Assembly (NCBI RefSeq): GCF_016616885.1
Contig: NZ_CP067102.1
Location: forward strand, 434,001-498,000
Source of the DNA: Bradyrhizobium diazoefficiens
Lineage (GTDB): Bacteria; Pseudomonadota; Alphaproteobacteria; Rhizobiales; Xanthobacteraceae
Length of the DNA: 64,000 nt
Reading direction: 5' to 3'
The stretch's first letter is position 1. Each line of letters begins with the position of its first letter. The notes beneath the pieces are model-generated. The model saw only the letters and a list, made by a program, of their open reading frames with translations, ran no database searches and was not told the DNA's origin. Shown here piece by piece: positions 1-7,128 of the stretch. The position numbers were made by a program, and so were the translations under genes.

Positions 1-27
1 AAGAATGCGAGAAATTCTACTGGTGGT

Positions 28-408
28 TTACTTCATTGGCTCGTTGAGCCAGCGATAGAGCGTCGAGAGCGATATAGTTGGACGCCCAAGCTCGCGCAGA
101 CGATCGTTCACCCAACCCAGCCGGACTTTCGCCGGATCACCAGCGCGCGCCTCCTCATGGATTAGAGCGAGTAGGCGTCTTTTGTCTCGATCTTTCGCGG
201 CCCGCGCACGTCCGGCTTGATCGGCTAGGGCCTTGTGCCGTTCGTCACGCCGTATCTTGTCCACGTCCTCGCGTGTGGGAGGACGCACAGGCTCCGACAA
301 AGGTTGAAACCACGCGATGGTGGTTGGTTGGCTCTTCGGCGCAGAGGCCTGTCGGCGCCGCTGAGCGGTGCTCTGTCGTGGCCTACGCCGTCGCGTCTTG
401 TTAGGCAT
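28..408 (-). CDS. Small basic protein with HTH-like C-terminus
   Basis: The 126-residue product belongs to no family I recognise. The N-terminal third is very rich in Arg, Lys, Ser and Gln and looks disordered. A helical, charged middle follows (about 45-85). The end (about 80-126) reads like a small helix-turn-helix: a helix, a turn with GRPTISLSTLYRWL, and a short tail. That suggests DNA binding, perhaps as an island-borne regulator. The start is well supported, with GGAGG a few bases before the ATG at 408. The gene lies between the left edge of the window and a damaged HEPN gene, inside the integrated island, and points the same way as its neighbours. Function is unknown; the DNA-binding idea is inference from composition and fold pattern only. 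Confidence 0.6.
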   Translation of the reverse strand: MPNKTRRRRPRQSTAQRRRQASAPKSQPTTIAWFQPLSEPVRPPTREDVDKIRRDERHKALADQAGRARAAKDRDKRRLLALIHEEARAGDPAKVRLGWVNDRLRELGRPTISLSTLYRWLNEPMK

Positions 409-477
409 CGCGCCTCCGCAAAGAAGAGGAACGGCGGCACGCGTTCGGCCCGTTAGCCTAGCTGCCGCTTGGCGATA

Positions 478-973
478 TTAACCGCGCGGCTTAAAAAGCA
501 CCAAGGTCAAGAATGCTTCGCGTTGGGCGTCAGTACCGTTCATGAAAAATTCGACAGCCTCGCGCGCATTGCGAACCGTAATTTTTGCCTCATCAATGGT
601 GAAATCACGCGACGGATCATAGCCGCGATATTTCTCAGCTCGTGGAGTTCGCACAGTATCCGTGCAAAGTCGGCGACCGGACCAACGCCGCCCGACGGCA
701 CATATGGTGCCACGGGAGGCAGCGGGGCGACTCAACTGTCCGCAAAGCGTCATCAAGCGAGCGTGATCAACGCTCCGATACACCAAGCTATACCGTGGCG
801 TTGCCCGATTGCTCGATGGAACAACCATGTCGGCCGCAGCCGTCAGCGTGAAATGGTACAATCCGTAATATGCTGCGGAGATCGCGCGGCGTAGGTCGGT
901 TTGCAGGGGCTGGCCTGTGGCTAGCAACGCATCTGCCTGATCGAACAAACGCAAAAGGATCAGGAGGCGACAT
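478..973 (-). pseudogene. HEPN-domain protein gene with shifted reading frame
   Basis: One open frame (TTG start at 954, 158 codons) runs the full length, but only its two ends look like a protein. The N-terminal part has LRRAISAAYYGLYHF, typical of HEPN-domain proteins, and the C-terminal part has YDPSRDFTIDEA, also typical. Between about 621 and 727 the natural HEPN sequence lies in a different frame, where it reads PVADFARILCELHELRNIA. A one-base gain in the GGGG run at 724-727 and a one-base loss near 621-625 would explain this and cancel each other. An ATG at 973 in a third frame overlaps the stop of the upstream gene (TGACGATG) and may be the original start, which would need another shift near 945. 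Many HEPN proteins are RNases or toxins. This copy is either decayed or affected by sequencing errors. Confidence 0.6.
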
Positions 974-975
974 CG

Positions 976-1248
976 TCAGGGACGCGCTTCGATGTAACGT
1001 ACGATGGGAAAGCGGCCCTCACCGGCGTCCGCCAGTCGCCGGATAACCTCGGATACCGTGAGCGCCGAAGGCTTTCCCATGATCGCCGCTGACGATCCGG
1101 CCGTAAGTTCGATGGTGATTTCGATCGCCTCACCGCCCTTGGAGTCGATCGCGGGTGCGGTTGTTACATTGGTAAAGCCGATGTGGTTTTCCCGCGCAGC
1201 TTCGCTCGCAATCTCTTTGATCCTATCGTCGGTCAACATACTGCTCAT
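976..1248 (-). CDS. Small partner protein upstream of HEPN gene
   Basis: The product is a 90-residue acidic protein of unknown family. The start is the ATG at 1248, preceded by GGAGG with five bases of spacing; a GTG twelve bases upstream is less likely. The N-terminal 30 residues are predicted helical (TDDRIKEIASEAAREN), followed by alternating strand-like stretches (AIEITIEL) and a last helix (TVSEVIRRL). Its stop overlaps the possible ATG of the HEPN gene downstream (TGACGATG), so the two are probably translated together. The order small protein then HEPN protein, on an island end, recalls toxin-antitoxin pairs, where the smaller protein neutralises the HEPN RNase. That role is an inference from layout; no antitoxin family signature was recognised. 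Confidence 0.6.
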   Translation of the reverse strand: MSSMLTDDRIKEIASEAARENHIGFTNVTTAPAIDSKGGEAIEITIELTAGSSAAIMGKPSALTVSEVIRRLADAGEGRFPIVRYIEARP

Positions 1249-1360
1249 TTGGTCCTCCACCGCACAGTTTATCTGATGTCATAGGGGGGCATGAAATTTT
1301 TGCCGGTACATCGCCGAGGGGGCCGCCCACGTTTTGCCGCCCTAGAGTATCTGGGGGGTG

Positions 1361-2584
1361 TCACGGCTCGGCCCTAGCCAGCAGCACGACATTGTCGGCC
1401 GGCGGATTGAGGATGCGCTCGACTAGCGCCGCGAGAGCCTCGAACGCACGGCGCTTTTCGGGCAAGTATTGGTGTCGGTCGTATACACCGCGCACGCCGC
1501 CAATCACGTGGCCTAAGCAGCGCTCGGCATGGTCGCTCGGTACGCCAGCGCGCGACATCAGCGACCGCGCGGTGCGCCGCAGATCGTGCAGCGTCCAGCG
1601 CGGCAGCGTCGCGTCGAGGTCGTGCTCGCGTAATTTCGCAAGTACCTTGTCATCGAAGGCACGCTTGAACTTGGAAAAGCCGCTGAGTGGGTGCTTGCCG
1701 TCAGTGGTGAACACCAGTCCGCTTTTGCCGATCTTCGGCACGGCGGTAAGGATGGCTTGAGCGGCTGACGACAGTGGAACTACCAATTCGAGCCCCGTCT
1801 TGTAGCGCTCTTGCGGGATGGTCCATTCGTCGCCGGAGACCTCGCTGCGTTGCATAGAAGCCGCCTCATTGCGCCGCGCAGCGGTCAGGATTAAGAACTG
1901 CACGAGGTAGCCAAACGCTGTCTCTGGGGCTTCTGCGGCCTGCCACACCGCCCGCAATTCGGCATCGGTCAGGATGCGTTGCCGCCGCCTCTGGCTCGGG
2001 CTGGTCCGGGCCATGCCGCGCACGATCGGACTGCGAAAATCATCGCTGCGCGAGGCATGCCAACTCATCACGCGGCGCAGATGTGCCAGCACGTGATCTG
2101 CCATGGGCGCGCCAGCCGTGTCAGCGACGCGATCGAGCAGGCGGACGATGTCGGTCCGTGTGATGTCGCCGATCAGCCGGGCGCCGAGTCTCGGCAACAC
2201 GTGGCGTTGCAGCGTCGCCCGGCGCTCGTTGATGCTGCGCAGCCGCTTACCCTCGCGTGTTAGATATTCCTCGACAATCGCCTTGACCGTGCTGCTCTCG
2301 GCACGCTCGGCCTTGCGCCGCTCGCCAAGCGGGTCGCGGTTTCTGGCAACGTCACCGAGGATCGCCCTCGCTTCTTTGCGGGCCGCAGTCAGCGTCAGGC
2401 CGTTCTTAAGGTGCATGCGTCTGGAGCGCCCGCCAGCACGATACTGCACTACGTAGCTGCGGTGGCCATTGCGCGTGACCATCAGGCCGAAGCCGGGTAG
2501 CCCCTCGTCCCAATAGGTGGTTCGTCCGGCGCCGGGCGTAGCGGTGGCTTCGGTCACGAACGCGGGTGTCAGCTTCTGGCGCAT
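1361..2584 (-). CDS. Tyrosine recombinase (island integrase)
   Basis: A 407-residue integrase of the P4/DUF4102 type that would insert and excise the island by site-specific recombination at a tRNA gene. An N-terminal arm-binding domain (about 1-90) opens with KLTPAFV and contains the family pattern YWDEGLPGFGLMV. A SAM-like core-binding domain follows (about 97-185), then the catalytic domain (about 200-390). The catalytic set is complete: R237 in TAARRNE, H333 and R336 in HDLRRTARS, H359 in LGHV, and the nucleophile Y368 in VYDRHQY. The gene lies just left of a tRNA-Thr 3' fragment with its start facing it, which fits an island entering from the left and ending at 2968. The gene looks intact. 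Confidence 0.93.
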   Translation of the reverse strand: MRQKLTPAFVTEATATPGAGRTTYWDEGLPGFGLMVTRNGHRSYVVQYRAGGRSRRMHLKNGLTLTAARKEARAILGDVARNRDPLGERRKAERAESSTVKAIVEEYLTREGKRLRSINERRATLQRHVLPRLGARLIGDITRTDIVRLLDRVADTAGAPMADHVLAHLRRVMSWHASRSDDFRSPIVRGMARTSPSQRRRQRILTDAELRAVWQAAEAPETAFGYLVQFLILTAARRNEAASMQRSEVSGDEWTIPQERYKTGLELVVPLSSAAQAILTAVPKIGKSGLVFTTDGKHPLSGFSKFKRAFDDKVLAKLREHDLDATLPRWTLHDLRRTARSLMSRAGVPSDHAERCLGHVIGGVRGVYDRHQYLPEKRRAFEALAALVERILNPPADNVVLLARAEP

Positions 2585-2772
2585 GCGTTTGCTTCATCCA
2601 AAACCGTCTCAGGGCGGCCCGGCTTCAAAACGTACCAGCGGAGCCCGTCCCGCGCGGCCAAGTCGTTTTTTTGCTCGCTCGTACACGACGGGGGCCGTTT
2701 TTGACGCGGGGAGTAGCTTAAGGGAGGAAGTGCGGAATTCGGATTCGATTCCCACCGTCCGCTGGCGCTCCT

Positions 2773-2794
2773 CGGGTCAGCACCGGGTCAGCAC
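2773..2794. repeat. Two tandem 11-bp direct repeats upstream of integrase
   Basis: CGGGTCAGCAC occurs twice back to back at 2773-2783 and 2784-2794, about 190 bases before the integrase start and 130 bases before the tRNA-Thr fragment. Short direct repeats between an integrase gene and its att core are often integrase arm-type binding sites. Here that is inference from position only. Confidence 0.5.
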
Positions 2795-2922
2795 TCGTAG
2801 AGAATAGGTACAGAAACGAAGGGAAACAAGCGGAAGCAGAAATTGTTAATATATCAACGGAAAGCAGCACCGCTGGTCTGAAGCGGAAGTCGGCGGAACC
2901 GCGCGGTAGGCTAGAACACACA

Positions 2923-2968
2923 ATTCGTAATGACGGGGTCGGGGGTTCGAGTCCCTCTTGCGGCACCA
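2923..2968 (+). other. Island attachment site: 3' half of tRNA-Thr(CGT)
   Basis: Forty-six bases match the 3' half of a tRNA-Thr gene: anticodon loop TTCGTAA (anticodon CGT), the 3' anticodon strand TGACG, a T-arm with GGTTCGAGTCC, acceptor strand TTGCGGC, and ACCA. The upstream bases do not pair with TGACG (CGTCA would be needed) and no GCCGCAA acceptor strand is present, so this is not a complete tRNA. A lone 3' tRNA fragment beside an integrase is the classic trace of integration into a tRNA gene. The complete tRNA should lie beyond the left edge of the window, at the other end of the island. Confidence 0.75.
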
Positions 2969-2970
2969 GC

Positions 2971-2987
2971 GCTCAAAATGTCCAGCC
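2971..2987 (+). repeat. Direct repeat flanking IS481 element (left)
   Basis: GCTCAAAATGTCCAGCC at 2971-2987 recurs at 4514-4531 with one extra A. The copies flank the IS481-family element in the same orientation and look like a long target-site duplication. They begin three bases after the end of the tRNA fragment. Confidence 0.6.
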
Positions 2988-4513
2988 CGGAGACATAGGT
3001 AACAGGTCGTACCTAAGACATGGGTGACAACCTCGTGCCGAACGGGTTGTCGAAGGGTTGCAGGGTCACTCACTCCACGCATTCGTTGGCATGGCCATTA
3101 TTGCTCGGCCCGCACTTTCGCCGTCAAGCCCGCGCGCCAAGGGCGCGCCCCCTACGGGGCTTCGGGGGTTGACGGCTCAGCGCGGCCAAGCCGGTGGCTG
3201 CCATGCCAAGAATGAGCAAGAGTGCATCTCGGTCAGAGCGACAATGTCGTACCGGGAACATCGGTGACGGGCTTCGGGCCGAATGGATTGTCGAGGGGTT
3301 GCAAGGTCTTTTGCTCGAGGTCGAAGTATCCCAGATCGTAGTGCATGAAGCTGACGAGCCAAATGCCATCGTCGACTTCCTTGATGCCGAGCTTCTGGCC
3401 GGCCAGCACGCTCGAGATGTTGATCCTCTTGCGATGCAGGCAGAGCCGTCCGCAGGCCGTGACGAGGACGTCGCGGTCATGGAATGGATAGGACAGTTCG
3501 GGCAAGCCGTCATAGTGGCGCGGTGAAGCCGCATACAATTCCGCCGGACACTTCATGTCGAGCGCCTCGTGCGGTCTTTCCGTGTTGAATTCGTGAACGA
3601 AGGCATCGAAGCGGTCTTGTTGTTGCAGAATATTCGAGCCTGGCGGCCGGGTCGCCTCCTTCTTCAGCGTCAGGTGCATGCGCTCGTGACGGCCATTCTG
3701 CTGCGGATGGCCAGGCTTGATGCGTTCGATGGCGATGCCGAGACGAAGCCACCAGACCGAGAGCCTTGACAGGTTGAACAGCGCATTGGGGCTGGCGAAC
3801 GGTACGCCATTGTCGGAGCGGATCGACAGCGGCAGCCCGCGTTCGGCAAACAGCCGCTCGAACGCCGTAACTGCCAGTTCCTCTCGCGTCGACTCCAGAG
3901 CTTCGCACATGAGCAAGAACCGCGAAGCCTGATCGGTCACGGTGAGTGGGTAGCAATAGCGCCCATTGCCGAGCTTGAACTCGCCCTTGAAGTCGGCGCA
4001 CCAGAGGTCATTGGGCGCAACCGCGGCCGACAACCGCGTGCCCTGCGCCGGGGTCTTCCGTTCACGGGCGCGCTTGACCAGGCCCTGGCGGTCGAGCACG
4101 GCATGGATGGTGCTCTTGGCCGGCACCCTGACGTCACCATCCAGCCGCCGGACCAGGAGCTCGCGGATTTTGCGGGCTCCCCAATGTGGCTTCTCGGTTT
4201 TCAGGCGTACGATCAGGCTTTCGAGCTGCTGCGGCAGCTGGTTGGCGTAGCGGACCGGCCGCCGCGACCGGTCCGTCAGGGCCTCAAGCCCGTGCTCCTT
4301 GTACCGACCAAAGATCTTGTAGCCGGTCTTCCGCGATATGCCGAAATCCCGGCATACGTCCGTCATTGCCTCGCCATCCAACAGCCGGGCAACAAACCGC
4401 AGGCGCTCCTCCATCACCGAACTCGCTTTCCACGGCATCCACACCTCCCGCAGAACAAAAGCGGAAAGTGTAACCCATGTGTCCGGTACGTTTTGTCACC
4501 TATGTCTCGGGCC
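2988..4513 (-). mobile_element. IS481-family insertion sequence with layered left end
   Basis: The element carries one DDE transposase and ends in matching inverted termini. Reading inward, both outer ends contain GAGACATAGGT, then CGTACC, then ACATGGGT. The left side is unusual. Positions 2988-3066 hold an IS end plus the last codons of a related transposase, ending in a stop. About 165 bases of unrelated sequence follow. Then at about 3236-3310 comes the 3' end of the transposase actually present, running into a second, less complete IS end that lacks the GAGACATAGGT tip. This suggests two related IS481 copies merged or nested. Flanking direct repeats lie at 2971-2987 and 4514-4531. Confidence 0.75.
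3233..4438 (-). CDS. IS481-family transposase
   Basis: A 401-residue transposase that would cut and join the ends of its own insertion sequence. An N-terminal helix-turn-helix (about 10-60) has the family pattern MTDVCRDFGISRKTGYK. The catalytic integrase-like core follows, with D in LWCADFKGEF, D in IRSDNGVPFAS and E in QNGRHERMH, so the DDE triad appears complete. The start is the ATG at 4438, with GGGAGG just upstream. The C-terminus (PFGPKPVTDVPG) differs from the tail of the related transposase fragment left at about 3015-3066 (PFGTRLSPMS). It lies alone within its IS element, between the tRNA-Thr att fragment and the first core chromosomal gene. Confidence 0.9.
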   Translation of the reverse strand: MPWKASSVMEERLRFVARLLDGEAMTDVCRDFGISRKTGYKIFGRYKEHGLEALTDRSRRPVRYANQLPQQLESLIVRLKTEKPHWGARKIRELLVRRLDGDVRVPAKSTIHAVLDRQGLVKRARERKTPAQGTRLSAAVAPNDLWCADFKGEFKLGNGRYCYPLTVTDQASRFLLMCEALESTREELAVTAFERLFAERGLPLSIRSDNGVPFASPNALFNLSRLSVWWLRLGIAIERIKPGHPQQNGRHERMHLTLKKEATRPPGSNILQQQDRFDAFVHEFNTERPHEALDMKCPAELYAASPRHYDGLPELSYPFHDRDVLVTACGRLCLHRKRINISSVLAGQKLGIKEVDDGIWLVSFMHYDLGYFDLEQKTLQPLDNPFGPKPVTDVPGTTLSL

Positions 4514-4531
4514 GCTCAAAAATGTCCAGCC
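4514..4531 (+). repeat. Direct repeat flanking IS481 element (right)
   Basis: GCTCAAAAATGTCCAGCC matches the left copy at 2971-2987 apart from one extra A in the A run. It marks the right boundary of the IS481-family element and the start of ordinary chromosomal sequence. Confidence 0.6.
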
Positions 4532-4678
4532 AAGCACTATCATCTGACATTTGGACTGCGCTTTGCCGCACGAGGTCAACTGGCTGATCTCGTGCCATCC
4601 ATCTGCGTGATTTCCATCACATAACCTCGCGCACCTCTCGCCTAGTGTCCCGGTCACGCAAACACGGGGAGATTTCAC

Positions 4679-5035
4679 ATGCGCAAGATCATTTTGGTCG
4701 CCGCCATGGTTCTGGCTTCCGCATCTGCCCAGGCAGGTGGCTCACGCAGTCTTTCGCTGGCCACGGCCAATGAGCGGGTACCGGCTGCGCAAGCGGCTGC
4801 GCCGACCACCGCAACGATTCAGGTGAGTGAAGTCGCACCAGTCCCCGACGCGCCGAAATATGTCGACCGGCCGCCGGCGGTTTCGGCCACCGCGCCGGCT
4901 GCGGCAACGACGTCAGCGCCCGTCGCGACCAGGCCTGTAGCAAAGACGACGGCGAAGGCCGACAAGCCCAGGCACAAGCGGTGGACCGAAGGCCGCATCA
5001 TCGCCGAGCTGCACAGTCACGGCGTCTATTGGTAA
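4679..5035 (+). CDS. Small secreted Ala/Pro-rich protein
   Basis: A 118-residue protein of unknown function. It begins with a clear Sec signal peptide (KIILVAAMVLASASAQA, cleavage likely after AQA near residue 19). The mature part is a low-complexity Ala, Thr and Pro stretch (about 35-95) that is probably disordered, then a short conserved-looking basic C-terminus ending RWTEGRIIAELHSHGVYW. That tail is the only part likely to fold or bind something. The start is preceded by GGGGAG. The gene faces a polysaccharide deacetylase across a bidirectional hairpin terminator. It is the first core gene after the mobile elements. No catalytic motif is visible. Confidence 0.7.
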   Translation: MRKIILVAAMVLASASAQAGGSRSLSLATANERVPAAQAAAPTTATIQVSEVAPVPDAPKYVDRPPAVSATAPAAATTSAPVATRPVAKTTAKADKPRHKRWTEGRIIAELHSHGVYW

Positions 5036-5063
5036 GCGGCGGCGTGTCGCTCCCAAAATGAAA

Positions 5064-5089
5064 ATGGCCGGGCTGCTGAGCCCGGCCAT
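5064..5089. terminator. Bidirectional hairpin terminator
   Basis: A perfect 11-bp stem (ATGGCCGGGCT / AGCCCGGCCAT) with a four-base loop GCTG lies between two convergent genes. An A run precedes the stem on the plus strand, which would be a U run for the minus-strand transcript. Confidence 0.8.
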
Positions 5090-5113
5090 CATGCTTGCCG
5101 AAACCTGAGGCGC

Positions 5114-6166
5114 TTAGCGCTGCGAGACTGTCTGCACCACGCTCGAGATCGGACGCGTGGTCGTGCTGGCGGTCGGCACCTTCATGTCCTTCATCAGCGC
5201 TTCGTCATATTCCGGCAGCGTCTGAAGCGTCGTCTTCGCTTTCATCTGCACGACCTTGTAGCCGCCGGCCTTGAGCCGCGCGAGCAGCGCCGGCATTGCT
5301 TCGCCGGTGTGCTTCTGGAAATCGTGCATCAGGATGATGCCCTTGCCGAGCTTGTCGAGTCGCGTCATCACCGTCTCGATGATCTTCTCCGGCGTCGCGC
5401 CCTTCCGGAAATCGAAGGAGTCGATGTCGGTCGAGAACATCGCGACGTTGCGGGTGCCGAAATAGCTCACGATCGCCGGATTGTGCTGAAGCTGCGGGAA
5501 GCGGAAGAACGGCGACGGATTGGTGCCGAGCGCCCATTTCACCGCGCTAATGCCCTTTTCGACCTCGTCCTTCGCCATCTGCTCGGTCATCTTCTTGCCG
5601 TTCAGGTTGACGTGCGACCAGGTGTGCGTGCCGACCGTGTGGCCCTGGGCCAGCACCTGGCGCAGGATTTCCGGATGATAGGTCGCATGCTTGCCGACCG
5701 AGAAGAACAGGCCCTTGGTGCATTCATCCGCGAGCGCCTTCAGCACTGCGGGCGTGTTCACCGGCCAGGGACCGTCGTCGAAGGTCAACACGACCTCCTT
5801 GTCGGTGAGGAAGTCGAACTGCTTGAAATGATCGAAGCCGAAGCCGGGGCCGCCGGTGGTGTCGATCTCGACCACGCGGGAGACGCCCAAAGCATTCGGA
5901 TTGGTGCAGGTCGCCGTCTGCTGAACCGGCGCCGGTGCAGGCGCGGGCGCGGCGGCAGGAGCGGCGGGCTTGCCCGCGAGCGCCGCAGTGGTCTCGACGT
6001 CATCCTTGGCGGCAAGCTTGGCCGGCGCCGGCAGAGGATCGGCGGCGCGGGCGGCCGTTGTCTTGGGGGCGCCCTGGTCGGCGCGCGAGGAATAAAAGTA
6101 CCAACCTCCGGCGATCACGACCGCCGCAAGGACACTGGCCAGCATCAGGCCCAACGCATTACGCAT
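5114..6166 (-). CDS. Polysaccharide deacetylase (NodB-like), membrane-anchored
   Basis: A 350-residue carbohydrate esterase family 4 protein predicted to remove N- or O-acetyl groups from a cell-envelope polysaccharide in the periplasm. An N-terminal hydrophobic segment (about 3-25) anchors or exports it, and an Ala/Pro-rich linker follows (about 35-95). The NodB domain then has the expected motifs: TFDDGPW (catalytic and metal Asp), HTWSH (metal-binding His pair), RFPQ, DIDSFDF and a late LMHD histidine. The start is the ATG at 6166, preceded by GGAAAG; a longer reading frame upstream lacks such a site. The gene converges on the small secreted gene at 4679. The exact substrate cannot be told from sequence. 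Confidence 0.88.
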   Translation of the reverse strand: MRNALGLMLASVLAAVVIAGGWYFYSSRADQGAPKTTAARAADPLPAPAKLAAKDDVETTAALAGKPAAPAAAPAPAPAPVQQTATCTNPNALGVSRVVEIDTTGGPGFGFDHFKQFDFLTDKEVVLTFDDGPWPVNTPAVLKALADECTKGLFFSVGKHATYHPEILRQVLAQGHTVGTHTWSHVNLNGKKMTEQMAKDEVEKGISAVKWALGTNPSPFFRFPQLQHNPAIVSYFGTRNVAMFSTDIDSFDFRKGATPEKIIETVMTRLDKLGKGIILMHDFQKHTGEAMPALLARLKAGGYKVVQMKAKTTLQTLPEYDEALMKDMKVPTASTTTRPISSVVQTVSQR

Positions 6167-6419
6167 CGCTAATCTTTCCAAATACGCAACCAAACCAGCG
6201 GAATTTCCCGCGTGCCCGGCCATTAATGCGAAGGAACAGTTAACGTGACACCAACACGACAGCGGTTGTGGTGGAATTTCAGCTGGCTGCGCCAAAGTGA
6301 CCGATGTCACAAAAGCTAGGCCGCCCGTGACGGTGATCACAGTGGAAAGGATTTTGGCGGAGCATGGTCATTCCCATCAACAACGGGCCCGCTTCCCGCG
6401 GCGCCAATGGGAGCTTCAA

Positions 6420-6728
6420 ATGACCACCTCTCTGAACACCAAGTCCTTGACCGCCAAGATCCGCGACACAAGCCTGGCTCTGGGCTTTGCCGCCATCGTC
6501 TCGATCATCTCGACGACCTCGAGCTTCGCCTTCTCGGCCGAAGCGCAGCAGATGTGCACCGGCGATGCCTTCCGCCTGTGCTCGTCGGAGATCCCCAACA
6601 TCCCGAAGATCACCACGTGCATGATGAAGCATCGCTCGGATCTGAGCGCCGGCTGTCGCGCGGTGATGGACAAGGACCTCGCCAAGGGCGCCTCACGCAA
6701 GGTCGCTGACGCCCAGGACGGTCAATAA
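6420..6728 (+). CDS. Small secreted Cys-rich protein (GLG1-type repeat), copy 1
   Basis: A 102-residue exported protein. An N-terminal hydrophobic stretch (about 17-40) ends near FAFSAEAQQ and is probably a signal peptide. The mature part matches the cysteine-rich GLG1-type repeat: CTGDAFRLCS, then CMMKHRSDLSAGC, with cysteines spaced for two disulfides. The start is the ATG at 6420, with GGGAG upstream. A second gene with the same Cys pattern lies 180 bases downstream on the same strand. The biochemical role of such small periplasmic proteins is not known to me. A GC-rich hairpin follows at 6776. Confidence 0.75.
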   Translation: MTTSLNTKSLTAKIRDTSLALGFAAIVSIISTTSSFAFSAEAQQMCTGDAFRLCSSEIPNIPKITTCMMKHRSDLSAGCRAVMDKDLAKGASRKVADAQDGQ

Positions 6729-6775
6729 GAGCGCAGCGAGTGCATCGTTGCGTCGGTGAGCTCCCCTCGCGATGT

Positions 6776-6796
6776 GCCCCGGCGTCGAGCCGGGGC
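6776..6796 (+). terminator. GC-rich hairpin, possible terminator
   Basis: GCCCCGGC and GCCGGGGC form a perfect 8-bp stem with loop GTCGA, 50 bases after the first Cys-rich gene. No T run follows, so termination is possible but unproven; such hairpins are also frequent repeats in this window. Confidence 0.4.
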
Positions 6797-6909
6797 CACG
6801 CGGCGGCGCCAATCAGAATGCAAAGTCAGCCTGCCAATAAAGCCGTTGCGGCTAAGGGATCGTCGCACTAGCTTCGCCCGCACATCTTCGGGGTACGAGG
6901 CATTACGCG

Positions 6910-7125
6910 ATGACCAGATTCTTTTTCATTGTTTCTTTGGTTCTGTGCGGATCTGGCGCGTCAGCGCAGCAGCAGCCCGGCCACGACGCCTGCGCGCGCG
7001 ACGTCACGCGTCATTGCCGCGCCGTGATGAATAATGGCGATAGCGCCGTGCTCGCCTGCCTGAAGCAAAATCGCGCCAAGCTGAGCAAAGCCTGCGACAA
7101 GGTGCTGACGGAGCACGGGCAGTAA
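6910..7125 (+). CDS. Small secreted Cys-rich protein (GLG1-type repeat), copy 2
   Basis: A 71-residue exported protein and a paralogue of the gene just upstream. The signal peptide is clear (FFFIVSLVLCGSGASA, cleavage likely after SAQ near residue 20). The mature protein is little more than one Cys-rich repeat: ACARDVTRHCRAVM, then ACLKQNRAKLSKAC. The four cysteines have the same spacing as in the first copy, while the rest has diverged. The stop is three bases from the stop of the convergent MFS gene (7129), an unusually tight end-to-end arrangement with no room for a terminator. Its function is unknown; disulfide-stabilised periplasmic binding is a guess. Confidence 0.75.
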   Translation: MTRFFFIVSLVLCGSGASAQQQPGHDACARDVTRHCRAVMNNGDSAVLACLKQNRAKLSKACDKVLTEHGQ

Positions 7126-7128
7126 GGA

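Noticed and set aside
2735..2757. T-arm-like stretch GGATTCGATTCCC before the att fragment
   Set aside because: No acceptor stem, anticodon arm or CCA follows. It may be chance or an old tRNA fragment, but cannot be supported.
2881..2968. Possible complete tRNA (Leu-like 5' part joined to Thr-like 3' part)
   Set aside because: The 5' part GCGGAAG does not pair with TTGCGGC and the anticodon stem does not form. Only the 3' half matches a tRNA, so it is treated as an att fragment.
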